From Mytilus trossulus (taxonomy: Eukaryota; Mollusca; Bivalvia; Mytilida; Mytilidae): a stretch of 64,000 nt of DNA. Position numbers and translations under genes: made by a program. This document shows positions 42,343 to 54,149 of this stretch, in pieces (within the stretch, counting starts at the first letter, position 1; every line of letters begins with the position of its first letter). The notes beneath the pieces were generated by a model, which made no database searches, was not told the DNA's origin, and saw only the letters and a list, made by a program, of their open reading frames with translations. The stretch is from the NCBI RefSeq assembly GCF_036588685.1, contig NC_086374.1:27334886-27398885 (forward strand). The letters run 5' to 3'.

Positions 42343-43776
42343 TTACCGTATACGGCCGTGTATAGTCCGCACCCCCTTTACATCCCCTTAAAATTGGGGG
42401 AAAAAAATTTGTAAAAAAAAGAGAAAATTTTTTTTTTGTTAAAGTCTAGTTCACTGTGAAAATCCATTGAAAGAAACCTATTCTCCATGTATTTTATTAA
42501 AAAAATAATTATGTTTTATTTATTACTTAAAACAATGAAATGGTAAAACTTTTCATCAGGTAATTAATATTTAATAATTTTATATAAGTAGTTATTAACA
42601 AAAGATTCATTTTAAAATCAACATTTGTCTAAGTATGTCCAACCTTATATATTATATAACAGAAATAATTTGAATATTATGGAACAAAAGAAAAAGAGAT
42701 CAAACATTTATCTAAATTAATTAGCAGTAATCAAAATTTTGAAACTATTTAAACTTTTATTGATCATGTTGTTTGATTGCCTGGGATTATAATATTTATA
42801 GCGAATCCTATCATAGTTTTCCACAGATTCACCTGCAAGTTACCTGTCCATTTAAACTTTTGTAAGTTCTATTGTCCCATCTAACAAATACAACAGGTAT
42901 TGTTCTCTGTATAGTTTATTCAATGGGACCTTTAAATTTCTTGCAAGAGAAATCTATTACTCATTGATTAATTTACCTGAACAAAAAATTGAACTGTCAA
43001 GGATGGAAATACATGTACAAATAAGTAATTATAAAACTTCATGTGATGTTGTATTTATTCAATCAATAACACATTTTCAATTTGTTTGATATAAACACTG
43101 ATTTAAAAATTAAAAGTTGATTTCTGATCAAATTTCAACATTTTACCTATTAAAATTTGCTATTTTTTAGTCTGTTCACAATTGAAAACTTGAAATGATA
43201 ATGTTTAAATAATTAAAGAAAATTTCAGGAAACTGAAGAACAACGAAAAGCATGCAGATTCTTTGAAACATAAATGCATGCAGTAGTTAAAAAAAAATGT
43301 CCAAGTGAATAAACTACACAGAGAACAATACCTGTTATATTGATTCAATGTGACAGGTAAACTTGCAAAAGTTTAAATACCTTGGTCAAGAGCAGACGAC
43401 TCTGTGGAAAACTTTCATTTGGTTCGCTATAACACCTGTCAAAACTTGACATCATTATTTAATTGCTACACACCCATATTAAATCCTTAATTACCTCTCT
43501 TGATTACCTATGCAGGATGTCACACCTTTACTTTGAATAATCAATTTTGAAAATAAAAGTTAAAAAAAAATAAAAGATAAGAACTAAATGAAGTAAATAC
43601 AATAAACTTATGTCTCCAATATACATTGTGAATGCAGAAAAAACAAAATAAATATTTTTTTTTTTTTTTTTTTATAAATTTTGAAAAACGTCTATAGTTG
43701 TGTATAGTCCGCAACCCTTGTACAAACTACATATTAAAGGAAAAAAGTGTGGACTATACATGCCCAAATACGGTAA
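42343..43776. mobile_element. 1.43 kb foldback-type TIR element
   Basis: The outer ends TTACCGTATACGGCCGTGTA / (reverse complement) TTACCGTATTTGGGCATGTA are followed on both sides by TAGTCCGCA(C) or TAGTCCACAC. Inner segments also mirror: AACAGGTATTGTTCTCTGTA at 42890 against its inverted copy near 43317-43336, and GTTTTCCACAGA near 42818 against TCTGTGGAAAAC near 43401. The two arms thus cover several hundred bases each. Non-coding. The target duplication is not clear. Confidence 0.7.
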
Positions 43777-43828
43777 ATATTTTAAGTTATGGACTGCCTA
43801 GCATACATGGATATGACAAACATCCTTT

Positions 43829-43962
43829 ATATGCTGACTATATGCTGTATGGGCTTTGCTCATTGTTGAAGGCTGTACGGTGACCTATAATTGTTAATGT
43901 TGTGTCATTTTGGTCTTTTGTGGATAGTTGTCTCATTGGCAATCATACCACATCTTCTTTTT
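43829..43962 (+). mobile_element. SINE-like repeat, 3' half
   Basis: TATGGGCTTTGCTCATTGTT, GCTGTACGGTGACCTATAAT, GGATAGTTGTCTCATTGGC, AATCATACCACATCTTC. It is the closest of the copies here to what I take as the family consensus. Confidence 0.65.
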
Positions 43963-44371
43963 TATATTTGTTGAGATTTTCTCTCCTTTCGGACTTTGAA
44001 AACTCTAGGAAAACTTACCTCCGTGTGTTTTTAATTTCCCAGATCAGACTTGGTCAGGTTCTGTAATTATTTTCCTGAAACTGTAGACAGTGTTAATATT
44101 ATCACTGAAGTATCTGTGATTGTCTGGTCTTCCACTTAAACATGTAGAATTTTTAATATTTCGTTTCCATTTAACCATTAAAGGTCTTTTACAATATTGC
44201 TTTACCTTGTAAAAACACTTAAGAGGAACTACATAAATCAATATTCACTAAAATCTGAAATACCAGTAACTGAAAATGAGAAAGTTTAATTTTCATAAAG
44301 ATTTTTAAAGTACTAAATTACAAATTCATCTTTTTCTATTTTCACATTGTTCTCTAGCAGCCAAACAAGAA

Positions 44372-44455
44372 ATAAGGAGATGTTGTTGTAAGACAATGTA
44401 GGATGAGTTATAGTATGACCTTCAACAATAAGCAAACTCCATACTGCATAATAAG
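44372..44455 (-). repeat. SINE-like repeat fragment, reverse
   Basis: Diverged antisense match with GACCTTCAACAATAAGCAAA and CTCCATACTGCATA. Confidence 0.4.
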
Positions 44456-44459
44456 CTTT

Positions 44460-45580
44460 AATATAGATCAGCTTGAAAAAATGTGAAATGATTCAAAAGA
44501 TCTGATTTAAGCTAAAATCATGAATGATAATGAAAATACCAATGCCCAAATCTTTTGAAACCTTGCACAATGTAACAGTCCTATACATGGCAAGCTTGTT
44601 TTAATGGTTAAAACATTTAATGTTCATGAGTCAAGAGTTTTGTCCCTTAGTTACATTTTAAGTTATTTTTTTTATATTTCCAAAATTATAACCAAAATAG
44701 TTTTGACTAAATCACTTGGAACGTGAAGATAATGTTAAGATCTGTAAAATACAGATCTTGTCAACTTTGATGTTTTTGACACAAATCTTATTTATAGGAG
44801 TTATGTCCCCTAGTTACCTTTGGAATTGGTATTCATCTGATTCTGATGATAAATCCAAGTAATCAAATTCCCTATTCAAAAAATGACTTGGGCCTAAAAT
44901 TACAGATAAAATTTGGATTTAGTGTTTCTAATTTTAACTGTTCAAGAGTTATGCCCCTTAGTTACCATTAGGTGATAGTTATACCATTGTTTGACAAAAT
45001 CTTTATAATTTTAATACAATGTAATGAAACATTATACAGAGGTCACGTTTAATTTGATTTTTTGGTTCTGGCATTTGCTGTTTGTAGACTTTTTCTGCAA
45101 TCAGGGTTATCTTTGATCATTAGATCATCTAATATTCTTGTTATAATTAGATTTTGAATACTTTGAAACAATTGATTTGATAAAGGTCATTTACCTTGTC
45201 TGATGTCTGGTTATAATGATATGGTGATCAGTTGATCTTGTTAATTCACTTTTCTCATGCAGTGAATGGCAATTATGTGATCATGTGGCAGTTAGTGCAG
45301 CTATTAATAGTAAAAGAATACATGGAAGACAGCTAACCAATAACACAAAAAATCCTCATCTATGCATATATATACGCAATTCTATATTGAAAACAACATT
45401 CAAACCTATGATTGTGTTGGATAAAAGCTGCAATTTTGATACATGTGGATGTAAAACAAGTTTCTTTGCAGAGGGGTCTAAATACACAAACAGCATTTTC
45501 CGAAAGACCAAAAAAGTTTAAAAGTATATTTTACAATTTATGATTTGTGAATAAAATATAATTTCGCTATTTTAAAGATT
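44460..45580. other. No recognised feature
   Basis: AT-rich sequence with short GAGTTATG-CCCCTAGTTAC motifs (44800, 44948) reminiscent of the family A interior. No exon is supported. Confidence 0.4.
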
Positions 45581-45581
45581 G

Positions 45582-45853
45582 AGGGGCCTCAGTGACCGAG
45601 TAGTTTAAGTAGATACTACTGTAATCACTAGCCAGTCAACACTTGAGTTTGTGAGTTGAACCCCGCTGGTGCTGGTGCTGGTGCTGGTGCACTGGACTCC
45701 AATCTTGATTGACTAGGATTGTCAGTTTTCCCATCAATGGTTGGTGGTTTTCTTCAGGCACACCAGCCTCCTCCACCAAAAAAACTGACTGCCACAAAAT
45801 AGCCTCAATTTGGTGCATAAAAGTGGCATTAAAACACCAAAAATCAATCAAAT
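45582..45853 (+). mobile_element. tRNA-derived SINE
   Basis: The head CAGTGACCGAGTAGTTTAAG resembles a tRNA A box and GAGTTGAACCCC (about 45653) a B box (GGTTCGAAYCC). A body with GGACTCCAATCTTGATTGAC and CACCAGCCTCCTCCACC follows, then the tail TTAAAACACCAAAAATCAAT. A GGTGCT microsatellite lies at 45669-45690 between head and body. It shares its body with 52896-53162. It may belong to a mollusc V-SINE-type family, which I cannot confirm. Confidence 0.75.
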
Positions 45854-46097
45854 TAGTTTTAAAGATTGATCTAAACAATTTAAAGTTATGTGTTTATGTG
45901 CAGAAAACCTTCATCTAAAGTATGCAATAAGAAATAAAGAAGATGTAGGATAAGAGCTATTATTTGGACCCTCACATATGTTGAAGATTTATTAAAATTA
46001 TTCAAGCCTTTTTAAATTTTGTTAAATGTTTTGTCGAAACTATAAAAATGTTTTGTTGAAATTATAAATATTCTCCTAATAGTTTTAACCATATATC

Positions 46098-46372
46098 TCT
46101 ATGATATTTGGTATGCAGTTGTATTAGCATTATCAATTCTCAGGTTAATGGAAATTATTTGCCCACACCCTTCACTCATTTTATGTCTATGATATTTGGT
46201 ATGTAGCTGTATTAGCATTAGAAAATCTCAGGTTAATGATGATTATATGCCCAAACCCTTCAGTCATTGATCATTGTATGTCTATGATATTTGGTATGTA
46301 GCTGTAATAGCATTAGGGAATCTCAGGTTAATGGAGATTATATGCCCACACCCTTCAGTCATTGATCATTGA
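46098..46372 (+). repeat. Three tandem units of about 92 bp
   Basis: Each unit holds CTATGATATTTGGTATG, AGCTGTA(T)TAGCATTA, CTCAGGTTAATG and TATGCCCA-ACCCTTCA. Units start near 46099, 46189 and 46284. Non-coding. Confidence 0.8.
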
Positions 46373-48793
46373 ATTTGAATGTACGGGTAATTTCAAAGGC
46401 TTAAGTATTGACATTTTAATTCCAACATTTGCATTTTACAAACAACATAATTTACACACAAAACATATCTCTGTGTCAACCATTTGAAACAGATGTTTTT
46501 ATTGTGGCTCAGACTGTTGGGAGTGTAAATCTCTAATATACATCTCTTATAAGCCCAGACGAAAGTAATCAACCAGAAAAATTTCTGCTGCATATAAAAC
46601 TTTGCACATTAGTTTTTTGTGGTTTTAAGTCATATTAGTTTCTTTGTTTTTCCATTGCTGATCAGGAAGTTTTGAATTGGTACATATCTCCAATCCTCTA
46701 ATCCTACTACAAATAGCCTGAACTTGCACTGAAACTTATACTAGAGCCTTGTGCAACTATGGAACAGTGACATTTTAGTCATACCGGTAATTAAAACAAG
46801 TGTTTCATATCAATTCTTTGTTTACACACAACATATTTCTTTTATCTCAATGAACTTTTATATAGAAATACAGTAAATTAAGATTTATCCAAAGTTATAA
46901 TTTTAAATTTTTTAAAGGCCCTATCTATAATTGTTGAGATTTGGTTGGGGAATTTAAAAAAGAAATTGTCTATAATCAAGTCCTAGTATCATCAAAATGT
47001 TAGTTTGTTTACACACTGATTTTGTTGTGAACTTGATGAAATATATTTCAAACTACAGTATTCGTTTCAAGATTTCAGGGTTCACTATTAATGCTATCCA
47101 AAAATCCACCTAGTCATATTACGCCTGTCTACTAAAGTTAGCTTTGTAATGCCCAATTGGAGAAGGGATTACCCATATCGATGATGATCAGGTAAATTCA
47201 ATTTTGTCAATGATCAAAGATAGACAATTTGGGCAATTATTTGATTTTCAGATCTATCTTTTCAGATAAACACGATTTGTTAATGGCCCACTTGATTAAG
47301 CAGACCCCTTTTGAATTTGGGTCAGTAGGTTAAGAGTCAAGTTCATAGTACAACTGTACCTGAAATTTTAGGACACTTTTTGTGTTGTGAATCTGATCAT
47401 TACTCGTACATGGATCTTAGATAAATAATGATTATAATGGGTCTTTTGTTAAAGAGGACCACTTTTGATTTGAAGATCACTAGGTTGAAATGTCAGAGTT
47501 TTTTTTTAGAGCAGTTTTAAAGATTAGAAGTTATTGTAATGTTTTTGTTTTTTGACAAAAACATCATACATTTTGCAGCATCCATTGTACTTGACTGGAA
47601 CATCTACCTTGTAATATTACCTTATGATATTCATTCATTAAAAGCATAAGAGACAAGTCATTTGTAAGTTTTTACTCAAGTTTTTATAAGCAGAAATGAA
47701 TGTATTCTTTCTCGTCTTTGAGGGGAAAAAAATTAACCTGTCATAAATAGAATTAAAGCCACATCCATTCCACCCTCATGGAAAGTTATGATATACTTTA
47801 AGGCATGATATAAGTTATAATATTATAAACGTATCATACAGTAGATTATTGAATAAAGATAGCACTGTACAGATATAATTTATATGAAAAATGTAAACCT
47901 TACATAATATTATCAATACACTGATTATTAATATGATAAAACAGAAAATATTTGTGAGAGCTTGCACCAGCATCAATGTCTTTGAAAGGCTTAACAGGGA
48001 AGTTTGAACATATGAGGCTCAATGAGAGGGGGACATTTGGTACCATTGGGAGTCCAGCAAGGGTAATTCATTTTGTTGAATGATTTTTTCATAACTTGCA
48101 TATTTTCTACCTGAACTTCTACTTTCTGTTTTATAATCTCTAAAGTTACAAACTTTAGTGTGTATAAGGTTATTGGTTATAGATTGTGACTGTAAACATT
48201 GCATTCAGATGCCTATCTGAAAGTCAGAGCAAGAAATTGTTTCCTAGGAACAAGAATTTTTATATGTCAAGAAAAGGATGATCATTCATATTCATGTATT
48301 ATAGAATTCGATGTGGTTAAACAAAATTGAATATATGTGTGGTACTTTTAAGGGCCTTTGATTGAAAAAAATATGTGGAATAACCTATGATGAATTCTGG
48401 CCTAAACGGTGATTTGCATGAACAAATGATACCTAACTTTAACTAAACTTTTTTAGAGGTAACCTGTTTAAAAAATTGCATCTGGTGATTGGATCAATTT
48501 AAAAACATGACTGCTGATTCTAAAAAAACAACATATATGTCAAATGAGGCTTTTTTTACTTAGATCTCAAAAACTTAAGTAGATAAAGCATATTTGATTT
48601 TAACAAGTCAAGGTCCATCTACTGGGGGATTTTCTGAAAAATCTGACAATCCATTATGGATTAATTGCCCCTGAAATGTCATTTTTTTTTTTTATAAATT
48701 TCATAGTTTTAGGATTGCTCCTCAAAATATTTAGTAGTTAGAGCAAATATGACATAGCAAAGAGCAGGTCTATATCCAGTTGTTGTCTTTTTA
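46373..48793. other. Long stretch without recognised features
   Basis: No exon, RNA gene or bounded repeat was seen. The TTTTTTTTTT-ATAAATTTCATAG and CTGAAATGTCA segments near 48650-48710 hint at an old, diverged family A-like unit. Confidence 0.45.
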
Positions 48794-51209
48794 GCTCACC
48801 TGGCCAAAGGGCCAAGTGAGCTTTTCTCATCACTTGGGGTCGGTTGTCCGTCGTCCTTCCTCTGTTGTCCGTCGTCCATCGTCGTTAACTTTTACAAAAA
48901 TCTTCTCCTCTGAAACTACCAGGCCAAACTAAACCAAACTTGGCCACAATCATCATTGGGGTATCTAGTTTAAAAAATGTGTGGCGTGACCTGGCCAACC
49001 AACCAAGATGGCCGCCATGGCTAAAAATAGAACATAGGGGTAAAATGCAGTTTTTGGCTTATAACTCAAAAAACCAAAGCATTTAGGGCAAATCTGGCAT
49101 GGGGGTTAAATTGTTTATCAGGTCAAGATCTATCTGCCCTGAAATTTTCAGATGAATCTGACAACCCGTTGTTGGGTTGCTGCCCCTGAATTGGTAATTT
49201 AAGGGAAATTTTGCTGTTTTTGGTTATTATCTTGAATATTATTATAGATAGAGATAAACTGTAAACCGCAATAATGTTCAGCAAAGTAAGACCTACAAAT
49301 AAGTCAGCATAACCAAAATGGTCAGATGACCCCTTTAGGAGTTACTAACCTTTATAGTCAATTTTTAACCATTTTTCGTAAATCTTATAAATCTTTTACA
49401 AAAATCTTCTCCTCTGAAACTACTGGGCCAAATTCAACCAAACTCGTCCACAATCATCGTTGCAGTAACTTGATTAAAAAATTGGGGCGTTACCCGTCCA
49501 TCCAACCAAGATGGCTGCCATGGCTAAAAATAGAACATTGGGGTAAAATGCAGTTTTTGGCTTATAACTCAAAAAACCAAAGCATTTAGGGCAAATCTGG
49601 CATGGGGGTTAAATTGTTTATCAGGTCAAGATCTATCTGCCCTGAAATTTTCAGATGAATCTGACAACCCGTTGTTGGGTTGCTGCCCCTGAATTGGTAA
49701 TTTTAGGGAAATTTTGCTGTTTTTGGTTTTTATCTTGAATATTATTTTAGATAAATATAAACTGTAAACAGCAATAATGTTCAGCTAAGTAAGATCTACT
49801 AATAAGTCAGCATAACCAAAATGGTCAGATGACTCCTTTAGGAGTTATTACCCTTTATAGTCAATTTTTAACCATTTTTCGTAAATCTTAATCTTTTACA
49901 AAAATCTTCTCCTCCTGGCTTATAACTCAAAAACCAAAGCATTTAGGGCAAATCTGACAAGAAGTAAAAGTGTTTATCAGGTCAAGATCTATCTGCCATG
50001 AAATTATCAGATGGATCGGATAACCCGCTGTTAGGTTGCTGCCCATGAATTGGTCAATTTAAGGAAATTTTGCCATTTTTAACTGGATTGTTGTGACAAA
50101 AATGTCGGTTATTGATTTGGAGATGCTCGGCGGACAGGGGGCGGGCGACAATTAAATGTTGTCCGTGCATTAACTCATGAACCGTTCAACCAAAGTTTTT
50201 ATAATTTTAATATGTTGTTACTGACAACTAAATGAAGGTCAAGTTTTATAATGGCGATTTTGACTTTTACCGTTCAGGAGTTATGGTTCTTTAAAGATTG
50301 AAAAATGATGTTTCCAGTCGTGTCCGTGCATTTTCTCATGAACTGTTCTACCAAAGCTTCCTAAATTTTAATATGTTTTTACTGATGACTAAATGGAGGT
50401 CAAGGTCAATAATGACGATTTTGACTTTTACCGTTCAGGAGTTATGGTTCTTGGAAGATTGAAAAATGGTGTTTCCAGTCTTGTCCATGCATTTTCTCAT
50501 GAACCATTCAACCAAAGCTTTTCAAATTTTAATATGTTGTTACTGATGACAAAATAGAGGTCAAGTTCAATAATGACGATTTTGACTTTTACCGTTCAGG
50601 AGTTATGGTTCTTGAAAGATCGTAAAATGGTGTTTCCATTCACGTTGTTGCATTTACTCACGAACCATTCAATCTAAGCTTTTCAAATTTTAATAAGTTG
50701 ATACTGATGACAAAATAGAGGTCAAATTTGATATTGACGATTTTCACTTTCACCAATCATCAGTAATGGTTCTTGTGATATTGCTAGGACACAAATAAAT
50801 GCTCCGGTTTGCTGTCGTTGTGACAGCCTCTTGTTAGTTATTATCTTGAATATTATTATAGATTGAGATAAACTGTAAACAGCAACAATGTACAACAAAG
50901 TAGAACCTAAAAATAAGTCAACATGACCAAAATGGTCAATTGACCCCCTAAGGAGTTATTGTCCTTTATAGTCAATTTTCAACAATTTTCATAAAATTTG
51001 TAAATTTTAACTAACATTTTCCACTGAAACTACTAGGCCAAGTTCAATATAGATAGAAATAATTGTAAGCAGCAAGAATGTTCAGTAAAGTAAGATGTAC
51101 CAATACATAACCATCACCAAAACACAATTTTGTCATGAATTCAAATGTGTCCTTTGTATAATATTCACATAGACCAAGGTGAGCGACACAGGCTCTTTAG
51201 AGCCACTAG
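48794..51209 (+). mobile_element. Family A Helentron-like element, interrupted by family E
   Basis: The 5' end follows TTTT with AGCTCACCTGGCCAAAGGGCC and GTGAGCTTTTC; the 3' end is GGTGAGCGACACAGG, TCTTTAGAGCC, ACTAG, TT. Two good units (48890-49380, 49395-49880) are followed by a partial third. A family E element (50081-50833) lies between TTGCCATTTTT and AGTTATTATCTTGAAT, which are adjacent in the other units. Confidence 0.8.
50081..50833 (+). mobile_element. Family E Helentron-like element nested in family A
   Basis: About 753 bp starting directly after TTTTT and ending GTGACAGCCTCTTG followed by TT. It has four internal units of about 161 bp starting near 50161, 50322, 50485 and 50642, each with GTGCATT-ACTCATGAACC, TTTTAATATGTT, GAGGTCAAG and TTTACCGTTCAGGAGTTATG. 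GTTGTGACA occurs near both ends. Comparison with intact family A units shows no target duplication, or at most TT. Confidence 0.75.
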
Positions 51210-51457
51210 TTTTTTCTTGTTTATTTAATATATAGAATCCATTTTGGAAGTAATTTCCCCTGAAAACTAATATTTTTTTGGCTAATTTTACAGATTTTGT
51301 TTATTTACTTGAAAATTGTAGCAGTTGGAGAGAAATTTCAAATAGTACAACTGACCAGCTCACTAAAAAGGTCTCCAAATAAGTTAACTTGGTTTAAATC
51401 ATCAAATGACTCTTTATAGGAGTTATTGCCTTTAAATCATAATTTTTACCATTTATT

Positions 51458-51615
51458 AGCTTACCTGGCCTGACAGACCAAGTGAGTTTTCTCATCGCTT
51501 GTTGTCCCTCTTCCGTCGTTGTCCTCGTTAACTTTTTTACAGAAATCTACTGCTTTGAAATTACAGGGCCAATTATCCATCCTTGGCCACAATCATCATT
51601 GGGGTATCTAATGCT
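51458..51615 (+). mobile_element. Truncated family A copy, 5' end
   Basis: AGCTTACCTGGCCTGACAGA then CCAAGTGAGTTTTCTCATCG and one partial unit up to ATTGGGGTATCTAATG, where similarity stops. It lies 250 bp after the end of the previous family A element. Confidence 0.6.
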
Positions 51616-52895
51616 CCTTTCAAAGTAATTTTTGTATTGTTTGATTGTTCATCTTTCTGAGTTTGTAAAGTGCTTACATATCTGCAGTACAATTCCCACT
51701 TACTGTGACTGTGGCAAGTGAATTTCTGTTCTCTGAAAGTGAAAATATGTTGTGAACCTCAAAGTGAAAACTCTTTAATTGGCTAGCGAAAATCACTTGC
51801 AGTTTTTTTCTCAAACATATATTAAATATCAAATTAGTGATGAGTTTGGAAACACTGTGTCTTTCTCGGTCAAGTTCTTTTTTCTGCATTCATATAAAGA
51901 TGGTAATACTTGATTTGAAGGGGTGTGTTTAAGTACATGGAGGGTTATCATCTGTCTATCTAATGCCCTAAAAGTGACAACTACAGTTTGATATGCATGC
52001 TAATCTTTATATTTTATGAAGATAACAAAGATATGAACATAAGTTACCAAATAATAGTTAATATAAGATTAATGATGCAGATTTTCGAGGACATTGCACT
52101 TGGAAAGTACTTAAAATCAGTTGAACATTGTCATTCTAAATGTGAATTACTATCAGAGAAATCAGTCAAATAGGGAAAAATGGTAGAATTCAAAATTCAA
52201 TTTAGTCTTTTTTATTTAGTATTTGCCTTTGCATGTATAACAAGTTAGTTTGCTTAAGTTTTGGGTAAGAAAACTGTTGGCGTATAATCGAAGAGAAGAT
52301 TAATGGAGATACATATTATTTACGATATCTACCAAGGTATTATATACACTGATAAGTATTTATGACACTGTACCTTTTAACTTTAAAGTTGATAAAAAAT
52401 AAGTATTTTGTGACTTATGTTTATTTTGCACTGGTATCTCGTTCAAGCTAACTGTAAGTACAGGAATTTATAGATTTTCTTCTTTTTCAGAAAATTAAGT
52501 ACACTTTTTATCTGAAGTTTTCCTTCCAGATTTTCATGCTTATTGGAGTTTTCTTTAAGTTAAAACATCAATGCAATAAAGCATAGTTTTATAGAGAAAC
52601 ACCTATTCAAAGTCTCATTGAATTGTACATAAGTTTGACCCGAGACAAAAAAAAACCCCAGAAAATCAGTTATTTTTCTAATGGACATGTTTTGTCAGTG
52701 AAATCTTTTCTATAGCTCACTTGGAATGTTTAATAAAGGTTGATATTTTACAAGTAGCCTAGCTATTTCCGTAACAATATGACATTGGAAGTAAAGAATC
52801 ATAAATAAGTTTTCCCTCTTAAGACTTTACCTGAATTAAGCTTCTTTACATACATTATAATTAAAGGTAGTTTCTTCATGGCTAACATGATGAAA
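51616..52895. other. No recognised feature
   Basis: AT-rich. Short open frames lack splice support or similarity. Confidence 0.45.
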
Positions 52896-53162
52896 GTGGC
52901 CTCAGTGGCCATGTGGTCTTTTAAAAGTAGTCTAACTACTCAATACTGTACCAATAGCCCATCAACACTGAGGTTGTTAGTTTGAATCCTACACATGACA
53001 GGTGCACTCAACTCCAATCTTAATTGACTATGTTTATCAGTTTTCCTACCAAAGGTCCATAGTTCTCTCTGGCACTCCAACTTCCTCCACCAATAAAAAA
53101 CTGACAGCCAACAAAATAACGCAATAGTGCTGAAAGTTTCGTTAAACACCATTCTATCATCA
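52896..53162 (+). mobile_element. tRNA-derived SINE, diverged
   Basis: Same layout as 45582-45853: head CCTCAGTGGCCATGTGGTCT, B box-like GTTTGAATCC near 52979, body CAACTCCAATCTTAATTGAC and CTTCCTCCACCAATAAAA, tail TTTCGTTAAACACCAT. Confidence 0.7.
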
Positions 53163-53439
53163 ATATGAGATAAATATATCAGACTTAATTTTCCAAGCGC
53201 TCCATTGGAACATTCTATTGTGTATTGAGTGTTCCTGCTATTTCCTGTGTATTCCTACAGTAGGAATTCTTGTCAAGAGCACCAGATCATCATCTAATTT
53301 AAGGAAACAATTCTCTTTAACATTTAGTAAAATGTTAGGTTCCACTGTTTAGTCAGGGATGCACTTTTTATAGAATATAGCTTGGATTGTATTTGACAAA
53401 TGCATCATACATGTACATGTTTAATATTGTATCAGTTAG

Positions 53440-53760
53440 ACTAGAAACCATAGGAGCATAAATAAAAGAGGGACAAAAGATACCAGAGGGACATTTAAAC
53501 TCGTAGATTGAAAACAAACTGACAACTGTATGGCAAAAAAGAAAAAGACAAACAGACCAATAATAGTACACTAGAGACAACATAGAAAACTAAAGAATAA
53601 GCAACAGGAACCCAAACTAGGGGTGATCTCAGGTGCCTAGGAAGGATAAGCAGATCCTGCTCCTCATGTGGCACCCGTCATGTTGCTCATGTTATTACCA
53701 ACCCAGTAAATAGTCTAATTTGGTAGGTCATATTCATAGAAAGGGAATGAGATTGTAGTT
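53440..53760 (-). repeat. Unclassified mussel interspersed repeat
   Basis: Contains AGAGGGACAAAAGATACCAG, AACAAACTGACAACTGTATG, ACATAGAAAACTAAAGAATA, GGGGTGATCTCAGGTGCC, GCAGATCCTGCTCCTCATGT and GGTAGGTCATATTCATAG. A short relative occurs at 27765-27860. I recall this pattern as common in mussels; the orientation given is arbitrary. Confidence 0.5.
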
Positions 53761-53829
53761 TATGTAACAACATAAGGAACATATCCAATATCTTCTGTGA
53801 AATGGATTAAGTGGTTACAACCTCATTTT

Positions 53830-54145
53830 ATGGATCAGTGATCAAGGTTAAAGTTATGTTATTAGGTTTCGTTTCTCAGATACTATAAGCAGTAGGTCAA
53901 CTATATTGGTGTATAGAATGATTGTAAGGGGTACATGTCAGTCTTGCAGGTTTTATCTGACCTTGACATCATTTTCATGGTTCAAATGTCAATGTTACCT
54001 ATTTGTTGTGGTCTTGTAATCAACTTCTATAAGCAATGGATCAACTATATTTGGTGTTAGGAATAAATATAAGGTGTATATGTTAGTCTGACAGGATCTA
54101 TCTTACCTTGGCTTCATTTTCATGGATCTTTAAAAATGTTTTTGA
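53830..54145 (+). repeat. Family F units, plus orientation
   Basis: TGACCTTGACATCATTTTCA and GGTTCAAATGTCAATGTT, and again TTGGCTTCATTTTCATGGATC, are the opposite-strand version of the unit at 23757-24480. Two to three diverged units; ends not found. Confidence 0.55.
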
Positions 54146-54149
54146 GATA

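Noticed and set aside
45285..45521. 78-codon plus-strand frame
   Set aside because: It starts at GTG rather than ATG, with no splice context or recognisable motif.
45636..45878. Minus-strand frame with HQHQHQ residues
   Set aside because: It is produced by the GGTGCT microsatellite and SINE body.
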